Positions 8,262-15,784 are shown, counted from the first letter of the stretch. The stretch is DNA of 23,455 nt from GCA-2725625 sp964574215 (GCA_964574215.1 CAZNLR010000059.1:1-23455); one strand, 5' to 3'. Notes: generated from the letters alone by a model not told the origin. Made by a program: numbers and translations.

Positions 8262-9530
8262 TTACGATTCGGGCGCGTGTTCGGCGCGGAAAACCGAAAG
8301 CGGTATGGGTTCATTCAATTGAGACGCATCGATCCACAGATCGAACAGGATTTCCTTGTCGGGGCTGACCTCCACCAGGCGGGCCTGACAAAAGCCGTTT
8401 TCCACGTCGCCTGAAGGTGCCCCGTTCATGGTCACGGTACCGCCATAGGTTATTAATGTATTGCCGGTTTCGGGCAGACGAAAAGCGCCGCCTTGATAGC
8501 AGGCGAAGAGTTTTTCACCGTCGCCTTCACCATAAGACCAGCGCTGGCTCACCGTTCCCGTCTTTTCGTCAATGGCGTACTCGGCGGCCCGGCTGTAACT
8601 TTCCGCTTCGGGCATTTTTTCGTCGAACGGCGTCGCCCGGTAATTACCGTTGTCGAAGCAGAGAATGCCAGATTCCGGCGTCGCCGTGGCGTCATGCTGA
8701 TGGTACGACCAATCAACGTCGCCCTCGGCTTTTAAAAGTTTATCCGACCAAGGCGCCCGCCAGTTTCCGGGATCGCCGAGAATCCATTTCAAATCACCGC
8801 TGCTGCGATCAATTTTTACAATGCAGTCCTGGGTTCGCAGCGACACAATAAAACTGTTGTCGGCCGGGTCATGGCTGACCGAATTGGCATGGCCCCAATC
8901 GTTGCTGTCGGGGAATCCCCGGCCGCACCAGTATTTTGATCTACTGCCGTAGCACATGCGGTAGGGGTCGAGAATATCGAGCATGTGCCATTGGTTAAGC
9001 AGCGTTCCGTCGGAGGATATCTCGTATATGATATCACCGATCACCTTGGCCGATTCCAGGGGTGGGTTGGGTTCGCTGTCACTACTGGGCCAGTCGTCAA
9101 AAATTCTTTGTTCCGCACCCAGCAGTATGAAGTTACCGTCCGGTGTCAGATTAAAAGTGTGATGAAAAAACGGGATGTCCAGTTCGGTCGACCCTTCCGG
9201 CAGCGTTTTTCCCCGCCATCTGCCAGCGGCATGCCAATGACGGATCACCTCGCCCGTTCGCGTCATCTCGGTGATCAATCCGTCACCGGTGCGCGAGAAA
9301 ACCAAGTTGCCGTTAGGAAGGCTCCGCACATCCTGGGTTTGGGTGTCGAAGGGTAATTTGAGCGCGACCTCTCCCTGCTGATTGATGCCGATGATCCAGC
9401 CCATTTGGGTGGTTTGTTCGACCGAGCCGCCGGGCCTAATATTGAATATCGTCAGGCCGGGCTCCCGCCGGTCCGGCCGACATTTTTCCAGCCGAATGCA
9501 TTCCTTAATATCGATCAACCCGCCGCTCAT
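8262..9530 (-). CDS. Arylsulfotransferase (ASST)-family beta-propeller protein
   Basis: A 422-residue protein with repeated propeller-blade motifs such as 'LPNGNLVFSR' (71-80), 'TPDGNFILLG' (129-138) and 'CFDNGN' (291-296). Histidine motifs of PAPS-independent aryl sulfotransferases are present: 'FFHHTF' (121-126), 'DWGHANS' (211-217) and 'YHQHD' (276-280). By position, H279 is the best candidate for the sulfated catalytic histidine. The family moves sulfate between phenolic esters. Unlike periplasmic AssT there is no signal peptide, and an in-frame stop lies just upstream of ATG 9530, so the protein is probably cytoplasmic. It is the first gene of the minus-strand block, 106 bp before tctC. 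A second, more divergent family member starts at 22825. Confidence 0.8.
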   Translation of the reverse strand: MSGGLIDIKECIRLEKCRPDRREPGLTIFNIRPGGSVEQTTQMGWIIGINQQGEVALKLPFDTQTQDVRSLPNGNLVFSRTGDGLITEMTRTGEVIRHWHAAGRWRGKTLPEGSTELDIPFFHHTFNLTPDGNFILLGAEQRIFDDWPSSDSEPNPPLESAKVIGDIIYEISSDGTLLNQWHMLDILDPYRMCYGSRSKYWCGRGFPDSNDWGHANSVSHDPADNSFIVSLRTQDCIVKIDRSSGDLKWILGDPGNWRAPWSDKLLKAEGDVDWSYHQHDATATPESGILCFDNGNYRATPFDEKMPEAESYSRAAEYAIDEKTGTVSQRWSYGEGDGEKLFACYQGGAFRLPETGNTLITYGGTVTMNGAPSGDVENGFCQARLVEVSPDKEILFDLWIDASQLNEPIPLSVFRAEHAPES

Positions 9531-9666
9531 ATGATCGTCCGCGTCCCTTTTTTAAACAACTCTAATTGGTCCAATGATGCCGGGACACCGCCCAAAGGTC
9601 TAGTGATCAATTCATCGAGACCGATAACCGGGAGCTATGGTTGAGAGAATGGTGGAAGAGAAACCG

Positions 9667-9694
9667 TCCCCGAAATTACTCGGAAATATTTGGG
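9667..9694. terminator. Weak hairpin after the glutathionyl-hydroquinone reductase remnant
   Basis: TCCCC-G-AAAT pairs with ATTT-GGGGA around a roughly 10-nt loop with one bulged base. It lies about 10 bp beyond the stop codon (9705) of the minus-strand remnant, so it may be that gene's original terminator. The run of T after it is poor. The rest of 9531-9704 shows no gene. Confidence 0.25.
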
Positions 9695-9704
9695 GAAAAA
9701 TAAC

Positions 9705-9968
9705 CTAGAATCGGGCCCTGTTGTGGGGCAGGGCGTAGTCAATATCGGGACCCAGGGGAACTATGCGTGTCGGATTGATGCTTTCGTGACTGCCGTAGTA
9801 ATGGGACTTGATATGGTCCATATTCACCGTCGCCGCCACGCCGGGCTGCTGATACAAATCTCGTACATAATTCGATAGGTTGGGGTAATCGGCGATCCGT
9901 TTCAGGTTGCATTTAAAATGCCCAAAGTAGACAGGATCGAAACGGACCAGAGTGGTGAATAGTGTCCG
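9705..9968 (-). pseudogene. 3' remnant of a glutathionyl-hydroquinone reductase (YqjG/ECM4-type GST)
   Basis: Translating the minus strand upstream from TAG at 9705-9707 gives about 87 residues with the C-terminal signature of Xi-class glutathione transferases. They include 'LFTTLVRFDPVYFGHFKCN', then 'RIADYPNL', 'VNMDHIKSHYYGSH' and 'INPTRIVPLGP'. Intact family members have about 310-330 residues, so roughly the first three quarters are missing, including the N-terminal CPWAHR-type active site. Recognisable homology runs out near 9960-9970; beyond it the same frame reads as arginine-rich nonsense. Exactly there the plus-strand membrane ORF begins, so the edge looks like a deletion or rearrangement junction. 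The reading is still open without stops, which suggests recent decay. The enzyme family reduces glutathionyl-hydroquinones, linking it to quinone or chlorinated-phenol metabolism. Confidence 0.8.
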
Positions 9969-10372
9969 GAACTCTTGCCGGCATAGCGATCGTCGGGGCC
10001 TCAGCTTCCATCGGTCAGAATGGCGGGGTCCTGGCGGCGGCCTTGGGCGGAGTCTTGGTTCTCAATTGGCCGAAACGCCGTTTTCTGCCAAGTGCAACCG
10101 GTCGGATTCTGTCATTCACTGTCCTGGCGGCCCTGTTGTGTCAAATGATGCTTTTTACCAAAGCCCCCGTCTGGAGCATGGTGATCATCCTTCCGGCATT
10201 CTTTGGCGGTCGATTGTTCGACTTGTGGTTTCCGCATGATTTCCGTCATAGTGGATCCCGGGCGGCGACTCTTCGGCCAGTATTTATCGGCGCCGTGTCA
10301 GCCATTTTGGCAGCCGCCGTTTTCGGCGTGGCGCTAACTTTCTCACCACCACTCGATCCTTACGCAGGATGA
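9962..10372 (+). CDS. Small hydrophobic membrane protein of unknown function, possibly 5'-truncated
   Basis: A 136-residue reading frame from GTG at 9962 with about four hydrophobic stretches (roughly 3-35, 48-66, 70-90 and 107-128). There is a short basic loop 'PKRR' between the first two and 'HDFRHSGSR' before the last. I recognise no family. It ends 29 bp before the yceI ATG on the same strand, so co-transcription is likely. The start has no convincing ribosome-binding site. An in-frame stop at 9956-9958 sits at the edge of the glutathionyl-hydroquinone reductase remnant, so the true 5' end may have been lost at that junction. It could be a partner of YceI in the way cytochrome b561 often is, but no heme-ligand pattern of that family is visible. 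Confidence 0.45.
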   Translation: MSGTLAGIAIVGASASIGQNGGVLAAALGGVLVLNWPKRRFLPSATGRILSFTVLAALLCQMMLFTKAPVWSMVIILPAFFGGRLFDLWFPHDFRHSGSRAATLRPVFIGAVSAILAAAVFGVALTFSPPLDPYAG

Positions 10373-10401
10373 ACTATTTAACCAACCAGGAGACAAACAC
10401 C

Positions 10402-10986
10402 ATGAGTAAAATTTCGACGACTTTATTCGGTCTAGCCCTCACCTTATTAACGGCCCTGCCGTCTTTTGCTGGAGACAAGTACGCCATTGATGTCAAAGGG
10501 GCTCATTATTATGCCGGTTTCCAGATCAGCCACCTTGGCTATTCCATCATGCATGGCCGTTTCGATAAAATTTCCGGCACCATTGACTATGATGCCGCCA
10601 ACCCTACCGCCAGCAGCGTAAAGGTGGTTATTAAGGCGGGAACGGTGAATACTAACCATGCCAAACGGGACGCTCATTTGAAGTCTCCTGACTTTTTCAA
10701 TGCCAAGGAATTCCCGGACATCACGTTCGTATCCACGAAACTCGAAAAATCCGGTGATAACGTCGGCAAAATTACAGGCAATCTGACCATGCTCGGTGTG
10801 ACCAAATCCGTCACTCTGGACGCCCGCCTGGTAAAAGCCGGCCCTCATCCCTTCAACAAGAAGCCCATCGCCGCATGGTCGGCGCGCGGCACCATCAAAC
10901 GGTCCGACTTCGGCATGAAATACGGCCTGCCGAGAATCGGCGATGAGGTTACGCTTCTCCTCGACGTTGAAGCCCTCAAACAGTAA
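10402..10986 (+). CDS. YceI-family periplasmic lipid/isoprenoid-binding protein
   Basis: A 194-residue protein with a signal peptide (MSKISTTLFGLALTLLTALP, likely cleavage after SFA at about 23) and a YceI lipocalin-like barrel. The pattern 'HLGYSIMHGRFDKISGTIDY', 'TNHAKRDAHLKSPDFFNAKE' and 'GNLTMLGVTKSVTLD' is diagnostic. Family members bind polyisoprenoid or amphiphilic molecules such as quinone precursors in the periplasm, and several are stress-induced. ATG at 10402 has CAGGAGA about 8 bp upstream; an in-frame ATG at 10369 overlaps the end of the preceding membrane protein gene and would spoil the signal peptide. A strong hairpin follows at 11004-11035. Confidence 0.92.
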   Translation: MSKISTTLFGLALTLLTALPSFAGDKYAIDVKGAHYYAGFQISHLGYSIMHGRFDKISGTIDYDAANPTASSVKVVIKAGTVNTNHAKRDAHLKSPDFFNAKEFPDITFVSTKLEKSGDNVGKITGNLTMLGVTKSVTLDARLVKAGPHPFNKKPIAAWSARGTIKRSDFGMKYGLPRIGDEVTLLLDVEALKQ

Positions 10987-11003
10987 GGCAAATATTCTCC
11001 CCA

Positions 11004-11035
11004 CTGGAGCCTCCGGTCCAACACCGGAGTTCCAG
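11004..11035 (+). terminator. Hairpin downstream of yceI
   Basis: CTGGA (11004-11008) pairs with TCCAG (11031-11035) and CTCCGGT (11011-11017) with ACCGGAG (11023-11029), closing on a CCAAC loop. The 12-bp stem is strong, but a C/G-rich sequence follows in place of a T-run. It could be a terminator or an mRNA 3'-protecting structure for yceI. Confidence 0.5.
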
Positions 11036-11229
11036 CGGGCCTACACCGTCTGTCCGCACGCCCGGCACTTGTCGTAATTGGTCAGGGTATAGATAGGTAT
11101 TCTGGCTGAGAAAGCAGACGGGGAGTTTTATTGGGATGGAAGCCCATTTCTCACGCCAGACTTGACCAGAATTCGTACGGCATATTGCCAGTAGTACTAA
11201 TTACTGCATTTATTAGAATCATTCTTGCT

Positions 11230-11250
11230 TAGGCCGGGCATTCCGGCCTA
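11230..11250 (+). promoter_or_regulatory. Perfect 8-bp hairpin/operator before the 3-hydroxyanthranilate dioxygenase gene
   Basis: TAGGCCGG (11230-11237) and CCGGCCTA (11243-11250) flank a 5-nt loop, 31 bp before ATG 11282 and 20 bp before its GGAG ribosome-binding site. The stem can be lengthened by one wobble and one further pair. It may be a leader hairpin, a repressor site or the end of an upstream transcript. The 11036-11229 stretch shows no gene I can support. Confidence 0.4.
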
Positions 11251-11281
11251 GGCTGTGACGTGAAATTGTTGGAGTTTCAAA

Positions 11282-11791
11282 ATGCTGCCCATGCCCATTG
11301 CCGACCTTCAGGAGATTTCCCGCCAGTTGGGGGAAAGCGGCGAGCGGGTTCACGTCATGTGGCAGGAAGAAGGGTCGCTGGCCTTTGTCGCGCGGGGGCG
11401 GGAATACCGCAGTGAATTTCACATCGATCCCTCCGATGAAGTCATGTACATGATCAAGGGCGAAATGAACCTGCATTTCCGGGCGCCGGACGGCACCGAG
11501 GATATTTCGGTCCTGAAAGAGGGAGAGGCGATATTCACTGCTGCCGGTATTCCCCATTCACCCCGGTTCCCGCCCGACGCCTTTCTACTTGTGTTGGAGC
11601 GCAAGCGGCGGGAGGGCGAGATCGACCGGTTTCATTGGTACTGTCCCGAATGCGACGCCTTCTTGCATGAGGAAACCTTTATCGTCAGCGACTATCGATT
11701 GGACCCAGTTTCCAAGGCCTATCAGAATTTTTTCGACTCCGAGGAATTCCGCACCTGTGGCGACTGCGGTCATGTCATGCCGGCGCCTTAA
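11282..11791 (+). CDS. nbaC: 3-Hydroxyanthranilate 3,4-dioxygenase
   Basis: A 169-residue cupin dioxygenase that opens the ring of 3-hydroxyanthranilate with O2, giving 2-amino-3-carboxymuconate semialdehyde. The catalytic Fe(II) ligands are H47, E53 and H92. The substrate-contacting R43, R95 and E106 are at the expected spacing. A C-terminal rubredoxin-like iron site is formed by CPEC (121-124) and CGDC (159-162), as in bacterial homologues. GGAG lies 7 bp before ATG 11282. The next gene, 29 bp downstream, is a RidA-family deaminase, matching the pairing in 3-hydroxyanthranilate and 2-nitrobenzoate pathways (NbaC with the 2-aminomuconate deaminase). The function call is strong. A decarboxylase of the usual ACMSD type is missing from the window. 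Confidence 0.92.
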   Translation: MLPMPIADLQEISRQLGESGERVHVMWQEEGSLAFVARGREYRSEFHIDPSDEVMYMIKGEMNLHFRAPDGTEDISVLKEGEAIFTAAGIPHSPRFPPDAFLLVLERKRREGEIDRFHWYCPECDAFLHEETFIVSDYRLDPVSKAYQNFFDSEEFRTCGDCGHVMPAP

Positions 11792-11820
11792 AAAAAATCT
11801 AGAGAGGAATAAATCAACCC

Positions 11821-12225
11821 ATGCCGAAACAAATCATCACCTCAAAAACAGCCCCGACCACCGGATTTACCGATCAGGCCACACCTTCCCCCCTTGCCCA
11901 GGCCATCCGCTGGGGCGATGCGCTGTTCGTTTCCGGTCAGGGTCCCCTCGATCCGGAAACCAAAGAGGTGGTGTCGGACGATATAGAGGTTCAGACGCGG
12001 CAGACTTTAAATAATCTCATAGGTGTCCTGGAGGCAGCGGGCGCCACCCTGGAAAATGTGGTCAACATGCGCGTTTGTTTGCGTGACACCGCAGATTTTC
12101 CCAAATTCAACGAGACCTTCCGGGACTTCATGCAGGGCGAAAAAGTCACCCGCACCTGCATCGGCGGCACACCCCACCGCACAGGCGTCAACGTGGAAAT
12201 CGACTGCATCGCCATGTTCGACTAA
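11821..12225 (+). CDS. RidA-family deaminase, possibly 2-aminomuconate deaminase
   Basis: A 134-residue YjgF/YER057c/UK114 trimeric protein. The fold signature is clear: 'ALFVSGQGPLDPET' (34-47), 'QTLNNLIGVLEAAGATLENVV' and 'VNVEIDCIA' (123-131). The family's catalytic arginine is most likely R111, with E126 as the acid that positions water. RidA proteins hydrolyse enamine/imine intermediates, and a subgroup is the 2-aminomuconate deaminase of aminophenol and 3-hydroxyanthranilate catabolism. Placement directly after 3-hydroxyanthranilate dioxygenase favours that subgroup. AGAGAGGA lies about 12 bp before ATG 11821. I cannot separate it from generic RidA without an alignment. Confidence 0.88.
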   Translation: MPKQIITSKTAPTTGFTDQATPSPLAQAIRWGDALFVSGQGPLDPETKEVVSDDIEVQTRQTLNNLIGVLEAAGATLENVVNMRVCLRDTADFPKFNETFRDFMQGEKVTRTCIGGTPHRTGVNVEIDCIAMFD

Positions 12226-12269
12226 ATGGCTCGCGACCTTTTCAAAATCGTAAAATTATTACTCTGTTG

Positions 12270-13400
12270 TTAGGGCGTTAAAATCTGCCGCCTGGCGTCG
12301 CCGTCGGCGAGGCGGTCCATGGCGGTATTGATGTCGGCCAGTGGCAGGCGGTGACTGATCAGTTTTTCCACCGGGAAACCGCCCTGCTCGTAGAGCGCCA
12401 TAAAGCGCGGAATGTCAACGGCGGGGGTGCAGCTTCCCATATAGCTGCCCTTGACGGTTTTGGCGCTGGTCACCAATCCGGCGATATCCAACGACATGGG
12501 CGTCTTGGGATCGACCAGGCCGACCGTGACCACCGTGCCACCACGATGAACGGCGTTATACGCAGTCTCGAAGCCGCCCAATGTACCGGCCGTCTCGAAG
12601 GCGTAATCGGTGCCGCCGCCGGTCAGTTCCTGTATTTGCCCGGCGCCGTTGCCGTCCTCGTTCAACACTCTATCGGTGGCGCCCAGCTCCCGGGCGTAAT
12701 CCAGTTTATCCGGGTCCGTATCGACAGCGATGATCCTGGATGCGCCCGCGATTTTCGCGCCCAGTATGGCGCTGAGACCGACCCCGCCCACACCAGCGAC
12801 GGCCACCGTATCGCCGGCGCCCACCTGGCCCGTGTTGAGCACCGTCCCGGCCCCGCACATGACGGCGCAGCCGAACAAAGCGCCGATTTCCAGGGGGATG
12901 GATTGTGGCATAAGGACCAATGAATGTTCCGAGACCACGGCATATTCAGCGAAGGCCGACAGGCCCATATGGTGGTGGATGTCGGCCTCTCCCTGATGCA
13001 GCCGCACCCCGCCCTCAAGGAGCCCGCCCGCCCGGTTGGCGGCCAGGCCGGGCGCGCAAAGATGGGCGTGGCCGGACAGGCAATCGGGGCAGGCCCCGCA
13101 TCTCGGCTGGAATACCAGTGCGACATGATCACCCGGTTTGACCGAAGTGACCGAGGCGCCTATTTCCTCGACCACGCCACTGGCTTCGTGGCCCGGAATG
13201 ATCGGCATCGGCCAGGCGCGGATTCCCGACACCACGGAAAGATCGGACCGGCAGAGGCTGGCCGCCACAATACGCACCACAGCCTCGCCAGGACCCGGCG
13301 GCCGGATTTCCACCTCCTCAACCTGCAGGGGCTGGCTGTCCGCATAGGGGCGCGTCATTCCTGGCTGCCTGAGGACCGCCGCTTTAAATCGATTAACCAT
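12270..13400 (-). CDS. Zinc-dependent alcohol dehydrogenase (class III-like MDR)
   Basis: A 376-residue NAD-dependent dehydrogenase. Catalytic zinc ligands are C50 (in 'SLCRSD'), H71 ('PGHEASG') and C178 ('FGCAVMCGAGTV'). The four structural-zinc cysteines are C101, C104, C107 and C115. The Rossmann turn GVGGVG is at 203-208, and an aspartate ends the second strand (AVDTDP, D227), pointing to NAD over NADP. The long lobe and 'FGCAVMCG' resemble class III/formaldehyde- or aryl-alcohol-type enzymes. ATG at 13400 has a G-rich site (GGGGGT) about 7 bp upstream; a TTG at 13448 is the longer alternative. It is divergent from the decarboxylase gene and convergent with ridA, inside the aromatic-acid region, so it probably oxidises an alcohol or semialdehyde intermediate. 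Confidence 0.88.
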   Translation of the reverse strand: MVNRFKAAVLRQPGMTRPYADSQPLQVEEVEIRPPGPGEAVVRIVAASLCRSDLSVVSGIRAWPMPIIPGHEASGVVEEIGASVTSVKPGDHVALVFQPRCGACPDCLSGHAHLCAPGLAANRAGGLLEGGVRLHQGEADIHHHMGLSAFAEYAVVSEHSLVLMPQSIPLEIGALFGCAVMCGAGTVLNTGQVGAGDTVAVAGVGGVGLSAILGAKIAGASRIIAVDTDPDKLDYARELGATDRVLNEDGNGAGQIQELTGGGTDYAFETAGTLGGFETAYNAVHRGGTVVTVGLVDPKTPMSLDIAGLVTSAKTVKGSYMGSCTPAVDIPRFMALYEQGGFPVEKLISHRLPLADINTAMDRLADGDARRQILTP

Positions 13401-13458
13401 GTTGGATACCCCCGTGGTGGATGTTTCTTGTCTTATCTCATTATGCAAAACGTTATGG

Positions 13459-13494
13459 CTCTGGAAAACCGGAAATACTGCATTATTGCCAGAG
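13459..13494. promoter_or_regulatory. Divergent promoter region with a 6-bp inverted repeat
   Basis: The 151 bp between the alcohol dehydrogenase (minus) and decarboxylase (plus) starts must hold both promoters. CTCTGG (13459-13464) and CCAGAG (13489-13494) form a spaced inverted repeat in the middle. This may be a regulator site. It is suggestive only. Confidence 0.25.
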
Positions 13495-13551
13495 GCTGTT
13501 GGGCCGGTAATATGCCCTTGCGGAACAAATCAAACGGGGAGGATTATTTAA

Positions 13552-14529
13552 ATGGACGGTAAAATCGGACTGGAGGAACATTTCGCCACTGCGGATACGA
13601 TCGAGGAATCAGTAATTTTTTCACCGCCGGGAATTTGGCCCGAACTGAAAAAGCGTCTGTCGGACATCCATGGTATGAGGTTGGATTTCATGGACCGGTT
13701 CGGCGTTGAAATGATGCTTCTTTCTCTGAATGCCCCGGCCGTTCAGGCCATCCCTGACACATTGCACGCCATCGAAATCGCCCGCAGGACAAATGACTTC
13801 CTGGCCGAAGAAGTCGCCAAACGACCCGACCGGTTTCAGGCCCTGGCGGCACTACCGATGCAAGACCCCGACGCGGCCACGACGGAATTGCAGCGCTGCG
13901 TTCGAGAGTTGGGATTTAAGGGGGCATTGGTCAACGGCTTTTCGCAAATCGATGTTGAGGACAGCTGCCATTACTATGACCTGAGGAAATATTGGCCGTT
14001 TTGGGCGGAAATGGAAAAACTGGACGTGCCCTTTTATCTGCATCCCCGCAATCCGTTGCCCAGCCAGACGAAAATATACGAGGGGCATGACTGGCTGCTT
14101 GGACCTACCTGGGCGTTCGGCCAGGAAACGGCGGTCCACGCCCTCCGCCTCATGGGCAGCGGTTTGTTTGACGCCTATCCCAAGCTGCAGATTATCCTGG
14201 GCCATATGGGCGAGGGCCTGCCCTACAGCATGTGGCGGGTGGACAACCGCAACGCCTGGTATAACGAACCGCCGACCTATCCAGCCAAACGATTGATCGC
14301 CGACTATTTCCAGGAGAATTTTTACATCACCACGTCGGGTAATTTCAGAACCCAAACCTTGATCGACGCCATATTGGAGATTGGCGCCGACCGTATCCTG
14401 TTTTCCACCGACTATCCTTTTGAAAGCGTGGAAGATGCTGCCTTGTGGTTCGACAGTGTCAGCATCAGCGAAGCTGACCGGGAAAAAATTGGCCGCGATA
14501 ATTCGCGCAAATTGTTCAAGTTAAGTTGA
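13552..14529 (+). CDS. Gamma-resorcylate / dihydroxybenzoate decarboxylase-like amidohydrolase
   Basis: A 325-residue TIM-barrel metal-dependent decarboxylase of the ACMSD-related amidohydrolase family. The N-terminal ligand pair is E8-x-H10 ('LEEHF'), not the HxH of ACMSD. H164 ('YLHPRNPLP'), H218 and E221 ('GHMGEG') and D287 ('FSTDYPF') sit at the positions known for gamma-resorcylate decarboxylase, and long stretches such as 'LSLNAPAVQAIPD' and 'NFYITTSGNFRTQTL' match my memory of that enzyme. The expected reaction is reversible non-oxidative decarboxylation of a 2,6- or 2,3-dihydroxybenzoate-type acid. GGGGAGGA lies 8 bp before ATG 13552. A TRAP transporter follows 150 bp downstream, which suggests the substrate or a relative is imported by it. 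The exact acid is uncertain. Confidence 0.88.
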   Translation: MDGKIGLEEHFATADTIEESVIFSPPGIWPELKKRLSDIHGMRLDFMDRFGVEMMLLSLNAPAVQAIPDTLHAIEIARRTNDFLAEEVAKRPDRFQALAALPMQDPDAATTELQRCVRELGFKGALVNGFSQIDVEDSCHYYDLRKYWPFWAEMEKLDVPFYLHPRNPLPSQTKIYEGHDWLLGPTWAFGQETAVHALRLMGSGLFDAYPKLQIILGHMGEGLPYSMWRVDNRNAWYNEPPTYPAKRLIADYFQENFYITTSGNFRTQTLIDAILEIGADRILFSTDYPFESVEDAALWFDSVSISEADREKIGRDNSRKLFKLS

Positions 14530-14603
14530 GACGGACTTTTCGGAAATACGGACAAACCCTAAATCCCATATTATGAGAAATAGTTGCAGTTGAAACCAAT
14601 TTG

Positions 14604-14617
14604 TGCAATGGTTTGCA
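14604..14617. promoter_or_regulatory. Inverted repeat TGCAA-TGGT-TTGCA upstream of dctP
   Basis: A perfect 5-4-5 inverted repeat lies about 63 bp before the dctP ATG. It sits between a possible -35 (TTGAAA, 14590-14595) and a weak -10 (CATACT, 14616-14621). A repressor bound there would block the promoter, as GntR- or LacI-type regulators do for uptake operons. No such regulator is encoded in the window. Confidence 0.45.
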
Positions 14618-14679
14618 TACTACTGTAACCATGAGCCGAATTGGCTCGGTCAAATCATTACCCAGGGGGGGTATCAAAT

Positions 14680-15747
14680 ATGCTTAAGAAAGTTGCATCT
14701 GCATGTCTGATGGGCGCCGGTTTGGCGGTCCTATCTTCGAATCCGGCGATGGCCGTCAAGGAAATCAAGATGACGGCGATATCAGGATTGTCGGCGGCCA
14801 GTGTCGGCACCAAGCTGATCAAAACCATATTTATCAAAAGAGTAGACGAAGAATTGGCCAAGGCCGGTAAGTATAAAATCAAATGGATTCAATCTTATGG
14901 TGGCGCCGTGGCCAAACAACCCGACGGGTTCGAGGCCATTCAGGATGGCATCGGCGATATCGGATACGTCAACATTTTGTTCGAGGGTGCGAAAATGCCC
15001 ATGGAGCAATACACTTATGTGACGCCCTATGGCGACACCGATTTGATGAAATTGCGCAATCTGTCTTTGGAGCTGCGCAAACGGATTCCGGAAATGAGCC
15101 AGGAATACCGTAAATATAACCAGATCGATCTGGCCCATATCGGTATCCCCAATTACTATTTCCTTTCCACCTATCCCATCAAGTCCGTCGGCGATCTCAA
15201 AGGACACAAATTCGGTGCGCCGGGTCTGGCCGCCAACTGGCTGACCGGCACCGGCGGTATCGCGGTTTCCGGCAAATTGTCCAGCTATTATAATTCGCTC
15301 AAGACGGGCGTTTATGACGGCATTATTATCTTCGATTCCGGTATTGCACCGTTCAAGTTCCATGAAGTAGCGAAGAACATTACCGAGGTCAATTTGGGGT
15401 CCATGATCGCCTCGACCCTTAGCATCAACAAAACCCGCTGGGATGGCTTCCCCAGGGAAATCCGGGATATCATGACCAAAGTGGCGGTCGAGTATGAAAT
15501 CGGCACGGTTACCGGCAATACCAAAAAAGGCATATGGAGTCTCGATAAAGCCCAGAAATCCGGTGCGAAATTATTCAAGGTTTCGGCGGCGCAGCGCAAA
15601 GCCTTCGCCAACGCCATGCCCAATATTGCTAAGAAATGGGCCCAGAGCATTGATGCCAAGGGTCTTCCCGGCACCAAAGTTCTGAACACCTATATGGAAT
15701 TGTCGAGAAAAGCCGGCATCACTCATGCCCGCGCTTGGGACAAATAG
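14680..15747 (+). CDS. dctP: TRAP transporter substrate-binding protein (DctP family)
   Basis: A 355-residue periplasmic binding protein with a signal peptide (hydrophobic 5-20, likely cleavage after AMA at about 25). ATG at 14680 is preceded by a strong AGGGGGGG site 8 bp upstream; a TTG at 14641 would only prepend polar residues. The DctP fold pattern is visible: 'EAIQDGIGDIGYVN', then 'IKSVGDLKGHKFGAPG', then 'GVYDGIIIFDSG'. The conserved arginine that normally follows 'LKGxK-I' and binds the substrate carboxylate is replaced by G179 ('HKFGAPG'). The ligand may therefore not be a simple carboxylate, or may be held differently. The gene opens a dctP-dctQ-dctM-cupin run. Confidence 0.9.
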   Translation: MLKKVASACLMGAGLAVLSSNPAMAVKEIKMTAISGLSAASVGTKLIKTIFIKRVDEELAKAGKYKIKWIQSYGGAVAKQPDGFEAIQDGIGDIGYVNILFEGAKMPMEQYTYVTPYGDTDLMKLRNLSLELRKRIPEMSQEYRKYNQIDLAHIGIPNYYFLSTYPIKSVGDLKGHKFGAPGLAANWLTGTGGIAVSGKLSSYYNSLKTGVYDGIIIFDSGIAPFKFHEVAKNITEVNLGSMIASTLSINKTRWDGFPREIRDIMTKVAVEYEIGTVTGNTKKGIWSLDKAQKSGAKLFKVSAAQRKAFANAMPNIAKKWAQSIDAKGLPGTKVLNTYMELSRKAGITHARAWDK

Positions 15748-15784
15748 TATCTTGGTCAAGCAATTGTAAAACTGTCCGCACAGC

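Noticed and set aside
11041..11127. Short minus-strand open stretch ending 'YDKCRACGQTV' with a CxxC pair
   Set aside because: Only 28 codons with no start codon, closed upstream by a stop. It looks protein-like and might be a remnant of a zinc-ribbon C-terminus, but I cannot name a family.
11189..11206. CAGTA-N8-TACTG inverted repeat with an inner TAGTACTA palindrome
   Set aside because: AT-rich and short, and it overlaps itself in alternative ways, so it could easily be chance.
11282..12225. Reading the dioxygenase and RidA genes alone as proof of a full kynurenine pathway
   Set aside because: No kynureninase, kynurenine monooxygenase, ACMSD (HxH type) or semialdehyde dehydrogenase is present in the window.
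13552..14529. Calling the amidohydrolase ACMSD
   Set aside because: The N-terminal metal motif is ExH, and the active-site numbering matches gamma-resorcylate decarboxylase.
14782..15363. Open frame antisense to dctP
   Set aside because: It mirrors codon bias of the real plus-strand gene and shows no start signal or family motif.
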